DNA of 64,000 nucleotides from Vibrio marinisediminis (lineage in GTDB: Bacteria > Pseudomonadota > Gammaproteobacteria > Enterobacterales > Vibrionaceae), in assembly GCF_014050145.1 (NCBI RefSeq), contig NZ_JACFYF010000011.1:1-64000 (forward strand), read 5' to 3'. Under the pieces are notes generated by a model. The model had not been told where the DNA came from, did not search any database, and worked only from the letters and a program-made list of their open reading frames with translations. Of the stretch, positions 45,488 to 54,447 are shown one piece after another. The position numbers and the translations under genes are program-made. The first letter of the stretch is position 1. Each line of letters starts with the position of its first letter.

Positions 45488-46566
45488 AAATTCTGAATGT
45501 TGCTGAAACGACCCAGGGAGGTATTGAGACGTTTTTTGAATCTCTATCTCGTTCTCAATTTGTTGAAAACCATTTTTTGGCATTTGGTTACCATCGTACT
45601 GAATTAGTGTTGAATGACAAAGGGTTTCGCCCTTTTAATGTTTTGTTTTTATTGTGGGTGCTCTATTTTAAATTGGATACCAAGCAGTATCAGGTGATAT
45701 TTCTACATAGTACGTTTGCTGGTCTTCTTCGTCCATTTCTTTGGCCGTTAGCTAAGTGGCGTAATATTAAATTGGTCTACTGCAGCCATGGTTGGGCATT
45801 TGATATTCACTATGATTCTTTGTGGAAAGAGCGGGTTTACAAGACGGTTTACATTATTGTCGAAAAAATATTGGCGCTGTTTTGCGATAAGATTTACTGC
45901 ATCTCTCTGCATGAGTATCGTTCGGCAATAAATATTGGAATGAGTGCGAGTAAAGTCGCTTTGGTTTGGAATGGTGTAAAGGGTAGTGAACGCGTTACTG
46001 ATTTGGTTCGTAATGATGATGAAACGACACGTATTCTATTTGTTGGTCGTTTAGACAAACAAAAAGGACTCGACCGGTTTGTTGATACATTAAAAAATAC
46101 CGAACAATGGTTATCACCAATAGAGCTCAGTGTTATTGGTGAGCCAGTTAGAAACGATTGCCCAGAATTAACAACTCTACTCAATGAGCCGATAGATAAG
46201 GTGACGATTCACCAACTTGGTTGGGTAAAAAATACCGAATTAGATAGTCATATTCAACAAGCTGATTTTGTCGTTGTTCCTTCATTATGGGAAGGGTTTG
46301 GACTTATTGTTGCTGAAGCGTTTAGAAATGGCACTCCGGTTTTGGCATCGAACGCAGGCTCTTTGGTGGATATGGTGACAGATAAAACTGGCTGGGTATT
46401 TGAACAAGAACAACCGGACAGTCTGCTGAATCTAACGACTCGTTTGCTTAATGATAAGCTGTATAAAGATATTGAACGAAGTGATTGTATCGCCCATTTT
46501 AACCAGTATTTTCATGAAGATGTCATGAATGAAAATTATTACCACTCTTTCATTGAGCTTAATTAG
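45484..46566 (+). CDS. Family 4 glycosyltransferase (GT-B fold)
   Basis: 360 residues. GGIETFFESLSRS near the start and VVPSLWEGFGLIVAEAFRNG near residue 265 carry the GT4 signature (EX7E). It overlaps the upstream gene by ATGA. It is the fourth glycosyltransferase of the cluster; with the initiating transferase this would allow a repeat unit of up to five sugars, though more than one transfer per enzyme is possible. Confidence 0.9.
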   Translation: MKILNVAETTQGGIETFFESLSRSQFVENHFLAFGYHRTELVLNDKGFRPFNVLFLLWVLYFKLDTKQYQVIFLHSTFAGLLRPFLWPLAKWRNIKLVYCSHGWAFDIHYDSLWKERVYKTVYIIVEKILALFCDKIYCISLHEYRSAINIGMSASKVALVWNGVKGSERVTDLVRNDDETTRILFVGRLDKQKGLDRFVDTLKNTEQWLSPIELSVIGEPVRNDCPELTTLLNEPIDKVTIHQLGWVKNTELDSHIQQADFVVVPSLWEGFGLIVAEAFRNGTPVLASNAGSLVDMVTDKTGWVFEQEQPDSLLNLTTRLLNDKLYKDIERSDCIAHFNQYFHEDVMNENYYHSFIELN

Positions 46567-46575
46567 GAGTTAATA

Positions 46576-47847
46576 GTGCAAAGAGGGCTGTTTTTATTAT
46601 TCTGTTTTATGATTCCTTTTGAGAATACAGCACTTGCTTCTATTGGAGGGGTTTTTACTGCGCCTCTGGGAATAACGCTTATCCCTCTGCTCGCTTTACA
46701 GGTTGTCCTGTCATACCAGCGACTGTCAAAGGTAGAGATTGGAGCGATAAAGCTATTGTTCGGGTTTTTTGTCTATTCCTTTGCAGTGTTAGCGCTGTTT
46801 TATGGTGATTACAATAAGGTTTTTTTATTAGATCGTGGTCTGCGATTTATTCTGTTATTTATTCCTTTGATCGTTGTATTTTTAACCGTGATGCGCCATG
46901 ACGAAAAACTGGTCTATCAAGGTGTGATGGTTATGGCATCAGTGATCATCATGTCATTTGTGCTCAACTTAGTTGCTCGAGGGTTTATTAATAGCCCATC
47001 GTTTTTGCATCAAAATTATGCCTTGTCCCCGCATCGTATGCGGGGCTTTACTTTGGAAGCCAGCACATTCGGTTTCCAATATGTACTAGTGCTCTTAATG
47101 GTTGCGGCAATCTATCGAATTCACCTGCTGCTATTGGCGCCGCTTATTGTTGTCAGCATTATTCTTATTACTTCCAAAGGGACATTAATTAGTTTCTTTA
47201 TTACCTTGCTTATTACGTTTGTTGTATTTAGCCGTATTAATTTGTTCCATAAGATGCTGGCGTCGATCATTTTAATTGGCTTTAGTACGGCATTTTTGTA
47301 TGTATTTCTTGGCGATTCCATTATTAATGATGTTGAGCGTTACTCGAGTATTGCGACTAGGGGAACGGCAGTAATGACAGCAATAATGTCTCTACTACAC
47401 AACCCGCTTGGAGGTGGTTTCTTTGGTTACTTACCTTCGATGTATGAGTATGGTGTAGTGGCGATGGAGTTCATGGATAGTCTTGCCCCTCGTCTATTTA
47501 ATTTTGCTGAATTTGCAGGGTATTTGGTGGTAGGGGAGACAAAAAGTGTTTCTACGAAGTCGTTTTTCTTTGATTGGACCATTTTCGGTGGCGTATTTTT
47601 TGTGTATTTCTACTTCAAATTTGTAGGGAGGTTATTTGGTTTTTTCATCAGAAACCGCATGCCTTATGATTTTGCTATTTTGTTATTTTTGAGTTTGGCG
47701 ACCACATTTTTTATGTCGATCGAAGTTCGCTATATTGCTCCGTTTGCACTTGGGTTTTTGGTTCTTCGTTACTCTATCGTCGTAAAAAAACACGCAGAAG
47801 AGAGACAACAGATTCAGTCTAAGGTTAAGGAATTTTATGCCTTATAG
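46576..47847 (+). CDS. Wzy-type polysaccharide polymerase
   Basis: A 423-residue integral membrane protein with about 10-12 helices and a large periplasmic loop around residues 260-330 (containing RGTAVMTAIMSLLHNPLGGGFFGY), the usual layout of Wzy/O-antigen polymerases. GTG 46576 has TAGGAG 7 bases upstream. It joins lipid-linked repeat units in the periplasm. Overlaps the next gene by 11 bases. Wzy sequences vary widely, so the call rests on topology, the loop motif and context. Confidence 0.8.
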   Translation: MQRGLFLLFCFMIPFENTALASIGGVFTAPLGITLIPLLALQVVLSYQRLSKVEIGAIKLLFGFFVYSFAVLALFYGDYNKVFLLDRGLRFILLFIPLIVVFLTVMRHDEKLVYQGVMVMASVIIMSFVLNLVARGFINSPSFLHQNYALSPHRMRGFTLEASTFGFQYVLVLLMVAAIYRIHLLLLAPLIVVSIILITSKGTLISFFITLLITFVVFSRINLFHKMLASIILIGFSTAFLYVFLGDSIINDVERYSSIATRGTAVMTAIMSLLHNPLGGGFFGYLPSMYEYGVVAMEFMDSLAPRLFNFAEFAGYLVVGETKSVSTKSFFFDWTIFGGVFFVYFYFKFVGRLFGFFIRNRMPYDFAILLFLSLATTFFMSIEVRYIAPFALGFLVLRYSIVVKKHAEERQQIQSKVKEFYAL

Positions 47848-48493
47848 AATGGGTTTGTTTGCTCTGTCGATCTTTATTGCTTTTTGCATTCTATTAGCGG
47901 TACTGAAAGGTGCTGATGACTACACCAATCAGGTGTATCAACATCGAATAAGTCAGATGAAAGATACAGTAAAAAAAGAAATAAATGAGGCGACTTTAAG
48001 GGAAATTGAACCGATACCTTTTGCTTGGACACCATTTCCAAACCATGAGATATATGGTCTGTATTACTCGTGGTTAGCTTACTATGGTAGAGATAGCTAC
48101 GATTCGTTTAACAAATTAAACAGCAAATCATTAGAAGAGTTTTATTTACAACAAGTCACTAAACCGCTGGATTCACAAGTGGTGGTCTATAAAGCGAATC
48201 AAATGTGGCGAAGTAAATACAGTCATAGTGATGTTCTAGAACAATTCCATTTAGCTCAAAAGTTAGGGCATTTTGAGAGATTGACCTTAATGGAATCATT
48301 AAACTTCTACTTTGCCAATTGGACCTTACTGACCATCAGAGATAAAAAAGTCGCTGTTTCATATCTGTTAGACCATGAGAAATATGCGATGAAAATGTGG
48401 CAGTATGACTCACTACTAAAAAAGCCAGTTATCGGTGAGAGAGTATGCGCGGTCTTTAGTTTTAATGATATAAGTCCCTATTACTGCCGTTAA
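47837..48493 (+). CDS. Membrane-anchored protein of the EPS cluster, unknown
   Basis: A 218-residue protein with one N-terminal membrane anchor (LFALSIFIAFCILLAVLKG, residues about 6-24); the rest is probably periplasmic. It is rich in aromatic residues (YGLYYSWLAYYGRDSY, MWRSKYSHSD) and has two late Cys. AAGGAATTTT precedes the ATG, and the start overlaps the polymerase gene, so it is likely to work with polymerisation or modification. I recognise no family. A possible acetyltransferase or lyase role is not supported by any motif. Confidence 0.75.
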   Translation: MPYRMGLFALSIFIAFCILLAVLKGADDYTNQVYQHRISQMKDTVKKEINEATLREIEPIPFAWTPFPNHEIYGLYYSWLAYYGRDSYDSFNKLNSKSLEEFYLQQVTKPLDSQVVVYKANQMWRSKYSHSDVLEQFHLAQKLGHFERLTLMESLNFYFANWTLLTIRDKKVAVSYLLDHEKYAMKMWQYDSLLKKPVIGERVCAVFSFNDISPYYCR

Positions 48494-48591
48494 ATAATAG
48501 GCAATATTATTGAAATATAAACTAATGTTGAATTGTGCTTTTTGTTTGTTGTTTATACGATATTAGTACGGGTTAAAATTAAGGATAAGTA

Positions 48592-49032
48592 ATGAAAGTT
48601 ATAAAGTGGATAGGTGTGGGTGTTATGCTTCCTTTCGCTCATTTAGCGAATGCTGAGCCGATATCTCAGCAACAGCTCAATTTACTATTTCAAGATTTAA
48701 CTTCGAAACCTACGGCTTTAGTTAAGCAGTTTAGCCAATATTCGGTGGAAGAAAATTTAACCGTATTTTTAACAACAACAGCAGAAAAAAGACCTGATGA
48801 GTTGGTGCAGGTTATATCACAATTGTTTATTCAGTACCCCCAACACGTTCGTTTAATTGCCCAGATAGCGCGAGAACTGGGATTACCCAACCAAGCCATA
48901 ACCATTGCTGCTATTGAGGCAGGAATAGACCCTACTGTTATAGCGGAGGCTACGGCAGCGGGTCCGGAGATAGCTAACGCCCAACCTATCCCGAATGCTC
49001 CGACTAAAAAAAATCCTATTTCAGCCAATTAG
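48592..49032 (+). CDS. Exported protein of the EPS cluster, unknown
   Basis: 146 residues with a signal peptide (cleavage after ANA at about residue 22). A helical body (ELVQVISQLFIQYPQHVRLIA, AREDLG-like repeats) ends in a Pro/Asn-rich tail (NAQPIPNAPTKKNPISAN). AAGGATAAGTA precedes the ATG. A GGGCTTG/CAAGCCC hairpin at 49042 ends this part of the cluster. Similar small exported proteins occur in other polysaccharide clusters, but I cannot name the family. Confidence 0.72.
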   Translation: MKVIKWIGVGVMLPFAHLANAEPISQQQLNLLFQDLTSKPTALVKQFSQYSVEENLTVFLTTTAEKRPDELVQVISQLFIQYPQHVRLIAQIARELGLPNQAITIAAIEAGIDPTVIAEATAAGPEIANAQPIPNAPTKKNPISAN

Positions 49033-49041
49033 CTAGCAAAA

Positions 49042-49064
49042 GGGCTTGTTTTTAAAGCAAGCCC
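49042..49064. terminator. Hairpin at the end of the main EPS operon
   Basis: GGGCTTG (49042-49048) pairs with CAAGCCC (49058-49064) around a 9-base loop that adds partial TTT/AAA pairing. No T-run after it. It lies between convergent genes, so it may serve both. Confidence 0.6.
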
Positions 49065-49127
49065 GATGTGTCTATTCTTTATTATTGGATGATTGTCATC
49101 TTGAGTAACTATTTTTCTAGCATGGAC

Positions 49128-50090
49128 CTACCACACAATCACCGCGCCAAATGCGAAATTCAGCTCATCAGTTGAATTTGCAGGGGCGTCGTAATTCATT
49201 TCGGCAAACAGTTTTGTATATTCGATGGGTACCACGGAAATACCGAGGTAGGAATTATTGCGCGTTCCATTGGATTGAGATGAGTCTTTCTTAATCACTT
49301 CATGCCCAAGATAGCCTGTAAGCCCCTCAGTAAACGCAATTTGACCAGCAACAGCAATAGCATTTTTATCTGCAGATTGGCTTGGTTTCAAGTGGTTTTT
49401 AAAATCTTGGTGATAGTATGTCATACCAAGATTGGTGTCTCCCATTTCCATCCGTGCTGTGGTTTGGAAGTAGGTCGCATCCGTCTGGCTTTGTTGAGTA
49501 TTGGTTGATGTTTTACCTATGCCGCCAATAATAACAAGATCGGCAAGGTTGTATTGACCAAATAGCTCTCGGACTTTTCGCCTTTGCTTACCGTCTTCAA
49601 AGCCATAGGTTGCATTGACAGTAAAAAGTTCATTGTTGTAAACATACTTGATGGTATCGCCTTTTACTCCTACAGCATTAAGGTTTGCATCACCACCAAA
49701 AGCTTCTGAGTAATCAATGCCATTCAGATCATCAGATGAAGTGTTGTGTTTACCGTAGGTGAGCCGTCCAATCGCTTCCGCATATAAACCGACAAAGTAC
49801 TGCGAGACAATAACATCATCTTCGTTTTTATCTTCATCAGCATCAAAGTTAACTTGGGTTTCCAATCCACTAGCTATAGCGATCATATCTGTCATGGCAT
49901 ATCGTCCCAAGACACCGACTTTTGAGTCGCCAAACGTATAGTCATTGTCTTGTTCATCCAATATCAGTGCTCTGGCTTTGATGTCGCCATAAAAATGTAA
50001 ATAGGCAAGATCATTGTCAATAACTTCGTAGCTGATTGCAGGTGTACTGAATAACAGTAAAGCAGGAAGCGATAGAATGTATTTTGGCAT
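49128..50090 (-). CDS. Gram-negative porin
   Basis: A 320-residue outer-membrane porin. The signal peptide ends near PAISYE; beta-strands alternate with charged loops, and a porin-type segment (FVGLYAEAIGRLTYGKHNTSSDD) and beta-signal end (LNFAFGAVIVW) are present. It resembles the Porin_4/OmpU-type family of vibrios. It is transcribed against the EPS genes and splits the cluster, so it may be an export partner or an unrelated insertion. The acidic loop (DADEDKNEDD) suggests cation selectivity, which is inference. Confidence 0.85.
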   Translation of the reverse strand: MPKYILSLPALLLFSTPAISYEVIDNDLAYLHFYGDIKARALILDEQDNDYTFGDSKVGVLGRYAMTDMIAIASGLETQVNFDADEDKNEDDVIVSQYFVGLYAEAIGRLTYGKHNTSSDDLNGIDYSEAFGGDANLNAVGVKGDTIKYVYNNELFTVNATYGFEDGKQRRKVRELFGQYNLADLVIIGGIGKTSTNTQQSQTDATYFQTTARMEMGDTNLGMTYYHQDFKNHLKPSQSADKNAIAVAGQIAFTEGLTGYLGHEVIKKDSSQSNGTRNNSYLGISVVPIEYTKLFAEMNYDAPANSTDELNFAFGAVIVW

Positions 50091-50282
50091 GATTCATCCG
50101 TAATTCGATGTATGGCTATAGACTACCTTGTGACAATCAGAAAATATAATATAAATAGGGAGTTAAGTATGTCTTGAGTTTGAGAAATGCTCTATTTCCA
50201 TAAGGAATACTTTGACTTGATTAGGGCGAATATCGACACTCAATGGCAGTTTAACAGTGCTTGTCTCTAGGGTAGGGAAATA

Positions 50283-51689
50283 GTGGTTAGTCGACGCGAG
50301 CGAATGTGTTTTGCCAGTTTGATGGGGCTGCTGATCTGGTTGCCTATTCCGTTGGGTTCTAACAGGGTTTGGGCTTGGACGATTGCAGAGGTATGGATTG
50401 GCGTATCAGCCCTTGTGTTACTGACGTCTTTATATCAGTACCAACAGGGTCAGGTGCTAACTAGGCTTAAACAGTTTTCTTGGCTTCTATTACCTATTGC
50501 TCTCTTTCAACTTTGGACCTTATGCCAAATTATACCTATACCGTTGTCATGGCTAGGGTGGTTATCACCCGCTGCATCACAAGCCTATCAGGCAACTGGT
50601 GCAGATCTAGGTTATGTCTCTCTAGATCCGCGAGCCACCTATATTTCGCTGTTGAAAGGCTTGTTCTATTTAATTTTTGTTTTGTGCTGCACACTACTCA
50701 TTAATAGCCGAGAACGGATACGCATGGCTATGTTGGCACTGATAGTGAGCGGTACGTTGCAAGCGCTTTATGCTGCCATCAATGTACTACTTGGTATCGA
50801 GCAGTCGCTAGTTTTCGGTTTACAAGAAACAGGTATTGCAACGGGGTCTTTTGTTTACAAAAACCATCTCGCCAATTACTTGGTACTTTGCTTGAGTATG
50901 GGAATTGGTTTAATCGTTGTCGACATGCAAAGCTACTCTGCGAGCTACAACTCATGGCAGCATCGTCTACAGCAATGGTTGCAACTCTTTTCATCACAGA
51001 AGACACTCATTCGCTTAGCATTGGTTATTATGGTGGTCGCCTTAGTAATGACGCGATCAAGAATGGGCAACGCTGCGTTTTTAGGCTCAACATTAGTAGT
51101 CGGGTTTATCGCCATTACATGTTACAAGAATCGACCTACGAAATTGACTTGGTTATTACTGAGCTTGCTGGTTGTGGATATCGTGATCATGGGTTCTTTG
51201 TTTGGTTTAGACAAACTTCAGCAGCGTATTGTCGAGTCTCATATTGAACAAGGAACTCGCCATCTAGTGATTGCGTGGAGTATTCCAATGATAAAAGACT
51301 ATCTATTAACAGGCACTGGCTTAGGTAGCTTCTATGGTGTATTTCCAAGCTATACCCAACAAGCAATTGGTTACTATGACCATGCCCACAATGAGTACGT
51401 TCAGTTTGTTGCTGAAGCAGGGTTGCCCGCAACATTGATGCTAGGGGGGATGCTGTTATGGGCTTTTGGTCTGTCAATATGGGTGATGAGCCATCGCAAT
51501 AGTCAGACATGTAAGGGAGCGGCATTCGGTGGTTTGATAGCACTGTGCGCAATGCTTGTGCATATATGGGTTGATTTTAATTTGCAAGCTCCAGCAAATA
51601 CAGTGACATTTCTCCTTATTCTGGTCCTTATTGGCGCCAGTTACTCTATCCCTTCTCCACCTCGCCGAAAGGTTGTTGCGCATGTTTAA
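50283..51689 (+). CDS. O-antigen ligase/polymerase-like membrane protein (Wzy_C/WaaL family)
   Basis: A 468-residue protein with about 12 membrane helices. The large periplasmic loop carries the family-typical sequence near residue 340-385 (GTGLGSFYGVFPSYTQ, YDHAHNEYVQFVAEAGLPA), with the His-containing HAHNEYVQ motif. So it is a second polymerase or ligase in the cluster. GTG 50283 has TAGGGAA upstream; ATG 50304 is an alternative. It overlaps the phosphatase gene by 8 bases. Confidence 0.85.
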   Translation: MVSRRERMCFASLMGLLIWLPIPLGSNRVWAWTIAEVWIGVSALVLLTSLYQYQQGQVLTRLKQFSWLLLPIALFQLWTLCQIIPIPLSWLGWLSPAASQAYQATGADLGYVSLDPRATYISLLKGLFYLIFVLCCTLLINSRERIRMAMLALIVSGTLQALYAAINVLLGIEQSLVFGLQETGIATGSFVYKNHLANYLVLCLSMGIGLIVVDMQSYSASYNSWQHRLQQWLQLFSSQKTLIRLALVIMVVALVMTRSRMGNAAFLGSTLVVGFIAITCYKNRPTKLTWLLLSLLVVDIVIMGSLFGLDKLQQRIVESHIEQGTRHLVIAWSIPMIKDYLLTGTGLGSFYGVFPSYTQQAIGYYDHAHNEYVQFVAEAGLPATLMLGGMLLWAFGLSIWVMSHRNSQTCKGAAFGGLIALCAMLVHIWVDFNLQAPANTVTFLLILVLIGASYSIPSPPRRKVVAHV

Positions 51690-52119
51690 TCGTTTTCTGA
51701 TCGTCTGTAGTGGCAATATTTGTCGCTCCCCACTAGCAGCTGAATTATTGTCCAGCATACTTCCTGGTAGTGATATACGCTCTTCAGGTACGTTAGCTAA
51801 AAAGAGTGAGCTGGTTGGAATGCCTGCAGACCCAACGATGCAGGCAATGGCTAAAGAATTAGAACTCGATTTATCTCAACACTCAGCTAAACAGCTGACA
51901 GAGGATGATTGCGAGTGGAGCGATATAATTTTAGTGATGGAGCCTGAGCACATAACCAAAGTGAGTGAGATCAGCCCACGCTCGCGAGGAAAAACGTTCC
52001 TTTTAGGGCAATGGGGAGAGGGGAGCATTAATGATCCGTTCCAGCAGAGTGAAGTTGTTTACCGAGCGTCTGCAACACAAATCAAATCGGCATGTGAGTC
52101 TTGGAGTAAGAAGGTTTAA
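51682..52119 (+). CDS. Low-molecular-weight protein tyrosine phosphatase (Wzb-like)
   Basis: About 145 residues. The catalytic P-loop is CSGNICRS (Cys9, Arg15) and the general acid Asp lies in INDPF near residue 115, so the active site is complete. In EPS systems such enzymes dephosphorylate the Wzc-type kinase. The frame extends to 51631 upstream, but the start inside the ligase gene stop (ATGTTTAA) fits family length. It ends 4 bases into the convergent GGDEF gene. Confidence 0.93.
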   Translation: MFNRFLIVCSGNICRSPLAAELLSSILPGSDIRSSGTLAKKSELVGMPADPTMQAMAKELELDLSQHSAKQLTEDDCEWSDIILVMEPEHITKVSEISPRSRGKTFLLGQWGEGSINDPFQQSEVVYRASATQIKSACESWSKKV

Positions 52120-53231
52120 GTCTGACGAGTATGTGCGGTACGAGTTGCAAACTTCATTTGGTACATATTCTTATCGGCGATTTTAATCAGATCGCTGTAA
52201 CAGTTGGCTTGGCTAGGAAAACTGGCTAAACCGACACTGGCAGACAGTGCATAACGAAAGTCGTTAATTATCTCGACTTCTTCTGCAAAGCAGTCAAGGG
52301 CACAATTTAGAGCGTGTTCCATTTGATCGCTCGATTGTTGTAACAACACGAGGGCGAACTCATCTCCACCTATGCGGTAGGAAGCGAATAGCGCGCTATT
52401 TTGGGAATTGCTGAACCGCTGAGCCAATGTCTGTAACGCCTTGTCGCCAGCAGGGTGACCGAAGCGGTCATTAATCTGTTTAAAACCGTTTAAATCCAAC
52501 AAACAGAGCGTAAAAGGCATATTCTGCTCAATACATTGCTGTACGTCTTGCATCATTGCTAAACGATTCGGGATCTGAGTTAGGTAGTCTGTTGTAGCAA
52601 GTCTTTTATTGGTGTTGGACTCAATATGTAAAACATAACCGACTAATGCCGCACATAAAAATAACAGTAACATCAAGGCGATTTGAGTATGGTCTAATAA
52701 TTGTGCTTGCTGCATTTGCTTTTGGTAAAGCGGGTTTTTTATCCGAAAGTTATGGTTGACGTACCCCAACATTTCTTTGTAGATGATAGTCAGTTGTTTA
52801 TTCAAATTGGTAACGTGATGCTCTTCTTTTAGCTCAAAAACTAGCGGCTCTAGTTGGTTGAAGCGTGTAAAAAGATGGCTAAAAAATTCCCGAGCACCTT
52901 CAATTTGCATGAAACTATCAGCCTCTTTAGCATTGAGTAGCAGGTCAAAACGACTCCATGTTAATTCATACGCAAGTTCTGTACGTCGTTTGAATTTCTC
53001 ATCAGTAAGCGCCAGGGGGGTAATAGCAACCAGAGAAGAAAACTCTTTCGTTAGCTGGAACAAAGACCAAGTGGCTTGATTTTGCTGTTCAGAAAATGCA
53101 CTAGTGAGCTTTCTTGTCTCGGATAAAACGTAAAAATTGGCGGCGATGAGCACGACGGATAAGACAATTAAAAGTGCCTTAGAACGATTGAATAGATGGG
53201 TCACTAAATCATTGTTATTTTTTTTCGTCAT
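52116..53231 (-). CDS. Membrane diguanylate cyclase (GGDEF)
   Basis: 371 residues. TM1 near 17-33, a periplasmic helical sensor region (about 35-185), TM2 near 188-205, and a GGDEF domain (about 215-365) starting at TTDYLTQIPNRLAM. The active-site loop RIGGDEFALVLL is intact, so c-di-GMP synthesis is expected. There is no obvious RxxD inhibitory site directly before it. Next to an EPS cluster, it is a reasonable activator of polysaccharide production. It overlaps the upstream exported protein gene by 17 bases. Confidence 0.92.
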   Translation of the reverse strand: MTKKNNNDLVTHLFNRSKALLIVLSVVLIAANFYVLSETRKLTSAFSEQQNQATWSLFQLTKEFSSLVAITPLALTDEKFKRRTELAYELTWSRFDLLLNAKEADSFMQIEGAREFFSHLFTRFNQLEPLVFELKEEHHVTNLNKQLTIIYKEMLGYVNHNFRIKNPLYQKQMQQAQLLDHTQIALMLLLFLCAALVGYVLHIESNTNKRLATTDYLTQIPNRLAMMQDVQQCIEQNMPFTLCLLDLNGFKQINDRFGHPAGDKALQTLAQRFSNSQNSALFASYRIGGDEFALVLLQQSSDQMEHALNCALDCFAEEVEIINDFRYALSASVGLASFPSQANCYSDLIKIADKNMYQMKFATRTAHTRQT

Positions 53232-53697
53232 TATTTTTACTGTGTAGAATTATCTCATCTATTTGCCATACCATTTGTGAATGGTAGTTAATGTTGTCTA
53301 TATCAGGGTACTTGTTAAGGTTGAAAATTAGCCAGTATGGACCTTTGTGCCTTACTTGAATAGGTTTCCCATTCATCTTGACCGCGATGATAGGAGAAAA
53401 ATTTCGAATATCTTCTACCGTGCTGGTGGCTGCGTAATCATTTAGTGCTAGGAAGGTGACCGCAAAAGTATCCCCATCCCCATATTGTTCAAGCAGTTTA
53501 GTCACTGGTATACCGGTGAATGAACGCTGGTCTGGAAACCACGGTAACTGTGTTTTGAAAGTCGTAGTTGGAAATTCTTCAAGTAAACTTACCATATTTG
53601 TTTCAACAGTCGACCCATCAGTGAGATGGATCTTTAGTGGTGATGCGAACACTACGGGACTAAAGAAAAAAACAAGCAAGGTAACCAAGCTTCGCAT
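53215..53697 (-). CDS. Exported molybdopterin-binding-like domain protein
   Basis: 160 residues with a signal peptide (cleavage after VFA, about residue 18) and a sulfite-oxidase-like molybdopterin-binding fold in reduced form (FTGIPVTKLLEQYGDGD, AVKMNGKPIQVRHKGPYWLIF). No conserved Cys for molybdenum coordination is visible, so it is more likely a ligand-binding periplasmic protein than an enzyme. It overlaps the GGDEF gene by 17 bases and may feed a signal to that protein's periplasmic domain. Confidence 0.75.
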   Translation of the reverse strand: MRSLVTLLVFFFSPVVFASPLKIHLTDGSTVETNMVSLLEEFPTTTFKTQLPWFPDQRSFTGIPVTKLLEQYGDGDTFAVTFLALNDYAATSTVEDIRNFSPIIAVKMNGKPIQVRHKGPYWLIFNLNKYPDIDNINYHSQMVWQIDEIILHSKNNDEKK

Positions 53698-53969
53698 ATC
53701 GATTCCTTGTGTTAAATCTAATACTGATCAGTATCGTATAATTATATGTATAGAGTAATGTAAATTAAATTATTTTTATCAATAGAATTGATATTTCTAG
53801 AACTGAAATAGAGCGATGGCAAGGACTAGCGGATGGAGGGGACTGGTAAGCTTTGTTGGGAAAAGGACTGATTTGCGTAATTCTATGATCTATGAATGAA
53901 TTCTAAATACTTTTTCTGAATGTGTTTCAAGTTGGTTATATATTTGTTTCTCTAGTTAAGAGGACAACA

Positions 53970-54365
53970 ATGCAATCACCAACGCCAAAACACAGTAACG
54001 TGTTTCAACAGCAAATGTTACTTGCCAGCGCACTGAGTTGGTTATTAGTAACGTTGATGCCGGTGATTAATGCACATGGCGATAGCGCAGGTGTATGGGT
54101 AAGACTTTGTACTATTAATGGATTTGAGTACGTTCAAGTTGATGCGACCCAGACAAATGAGCATCCAACTACACAACATAGTAAGCCTTGTCCTTTTACT
54201 CACTTTTCGAACTTCCACCACTTTTCAACGTCTCCAACACTATACTTTACTAGAACTTCCATTGTGAGAGACCCCGTATACGCTTTTTTGGCTCTAAGCG
54301 GACGGTTTGAACTTGCAATACCTCGAGCGCCGCCTAGGAAGGATTCAATCTCAGCGCTATTATGA
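53970..54365 (+). CDS. DUF2946-like membrane-anchored protein
   Basis: About 131 residues. An N-terminal hydrophobic helix (ALSWLLVTLMPVINA, about residues 20-36) is followed by a His/Cys-containing stretch (CTINGFEY, HSKPCPFTHFSNFHHF), a second weak hydrophobic part and a RAPP motif near the end (AIPRAPPRK). This arrangement fits DUF2946, often near metal-related genes, though none is adjacent here. GAGGA before ATG 53970 fixes the start. Copper binding by the Cys/His cluster is possible but inferred. Confidence 0.7.
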   Translation: MQSPTPKHSNVFQQQMLLASALSWLLVTLMPVINAHGDSAGVWVRLCTINGFEYVQVDATQTNEHPTTQHSKPCPFTHFSNFHHFSTSPTLYFTRTSIVRDPVYAFLALSGRFELAIPRAPPRKDSISALL

Positions 54366-54447
54366 AATATAAAAATTTAACAGTTTGTTTTCCCGCTCTT
54401 TTTACTGCTATATTGGCGTTAAAGTCGTAACTCAAGGAATGAGTGAG

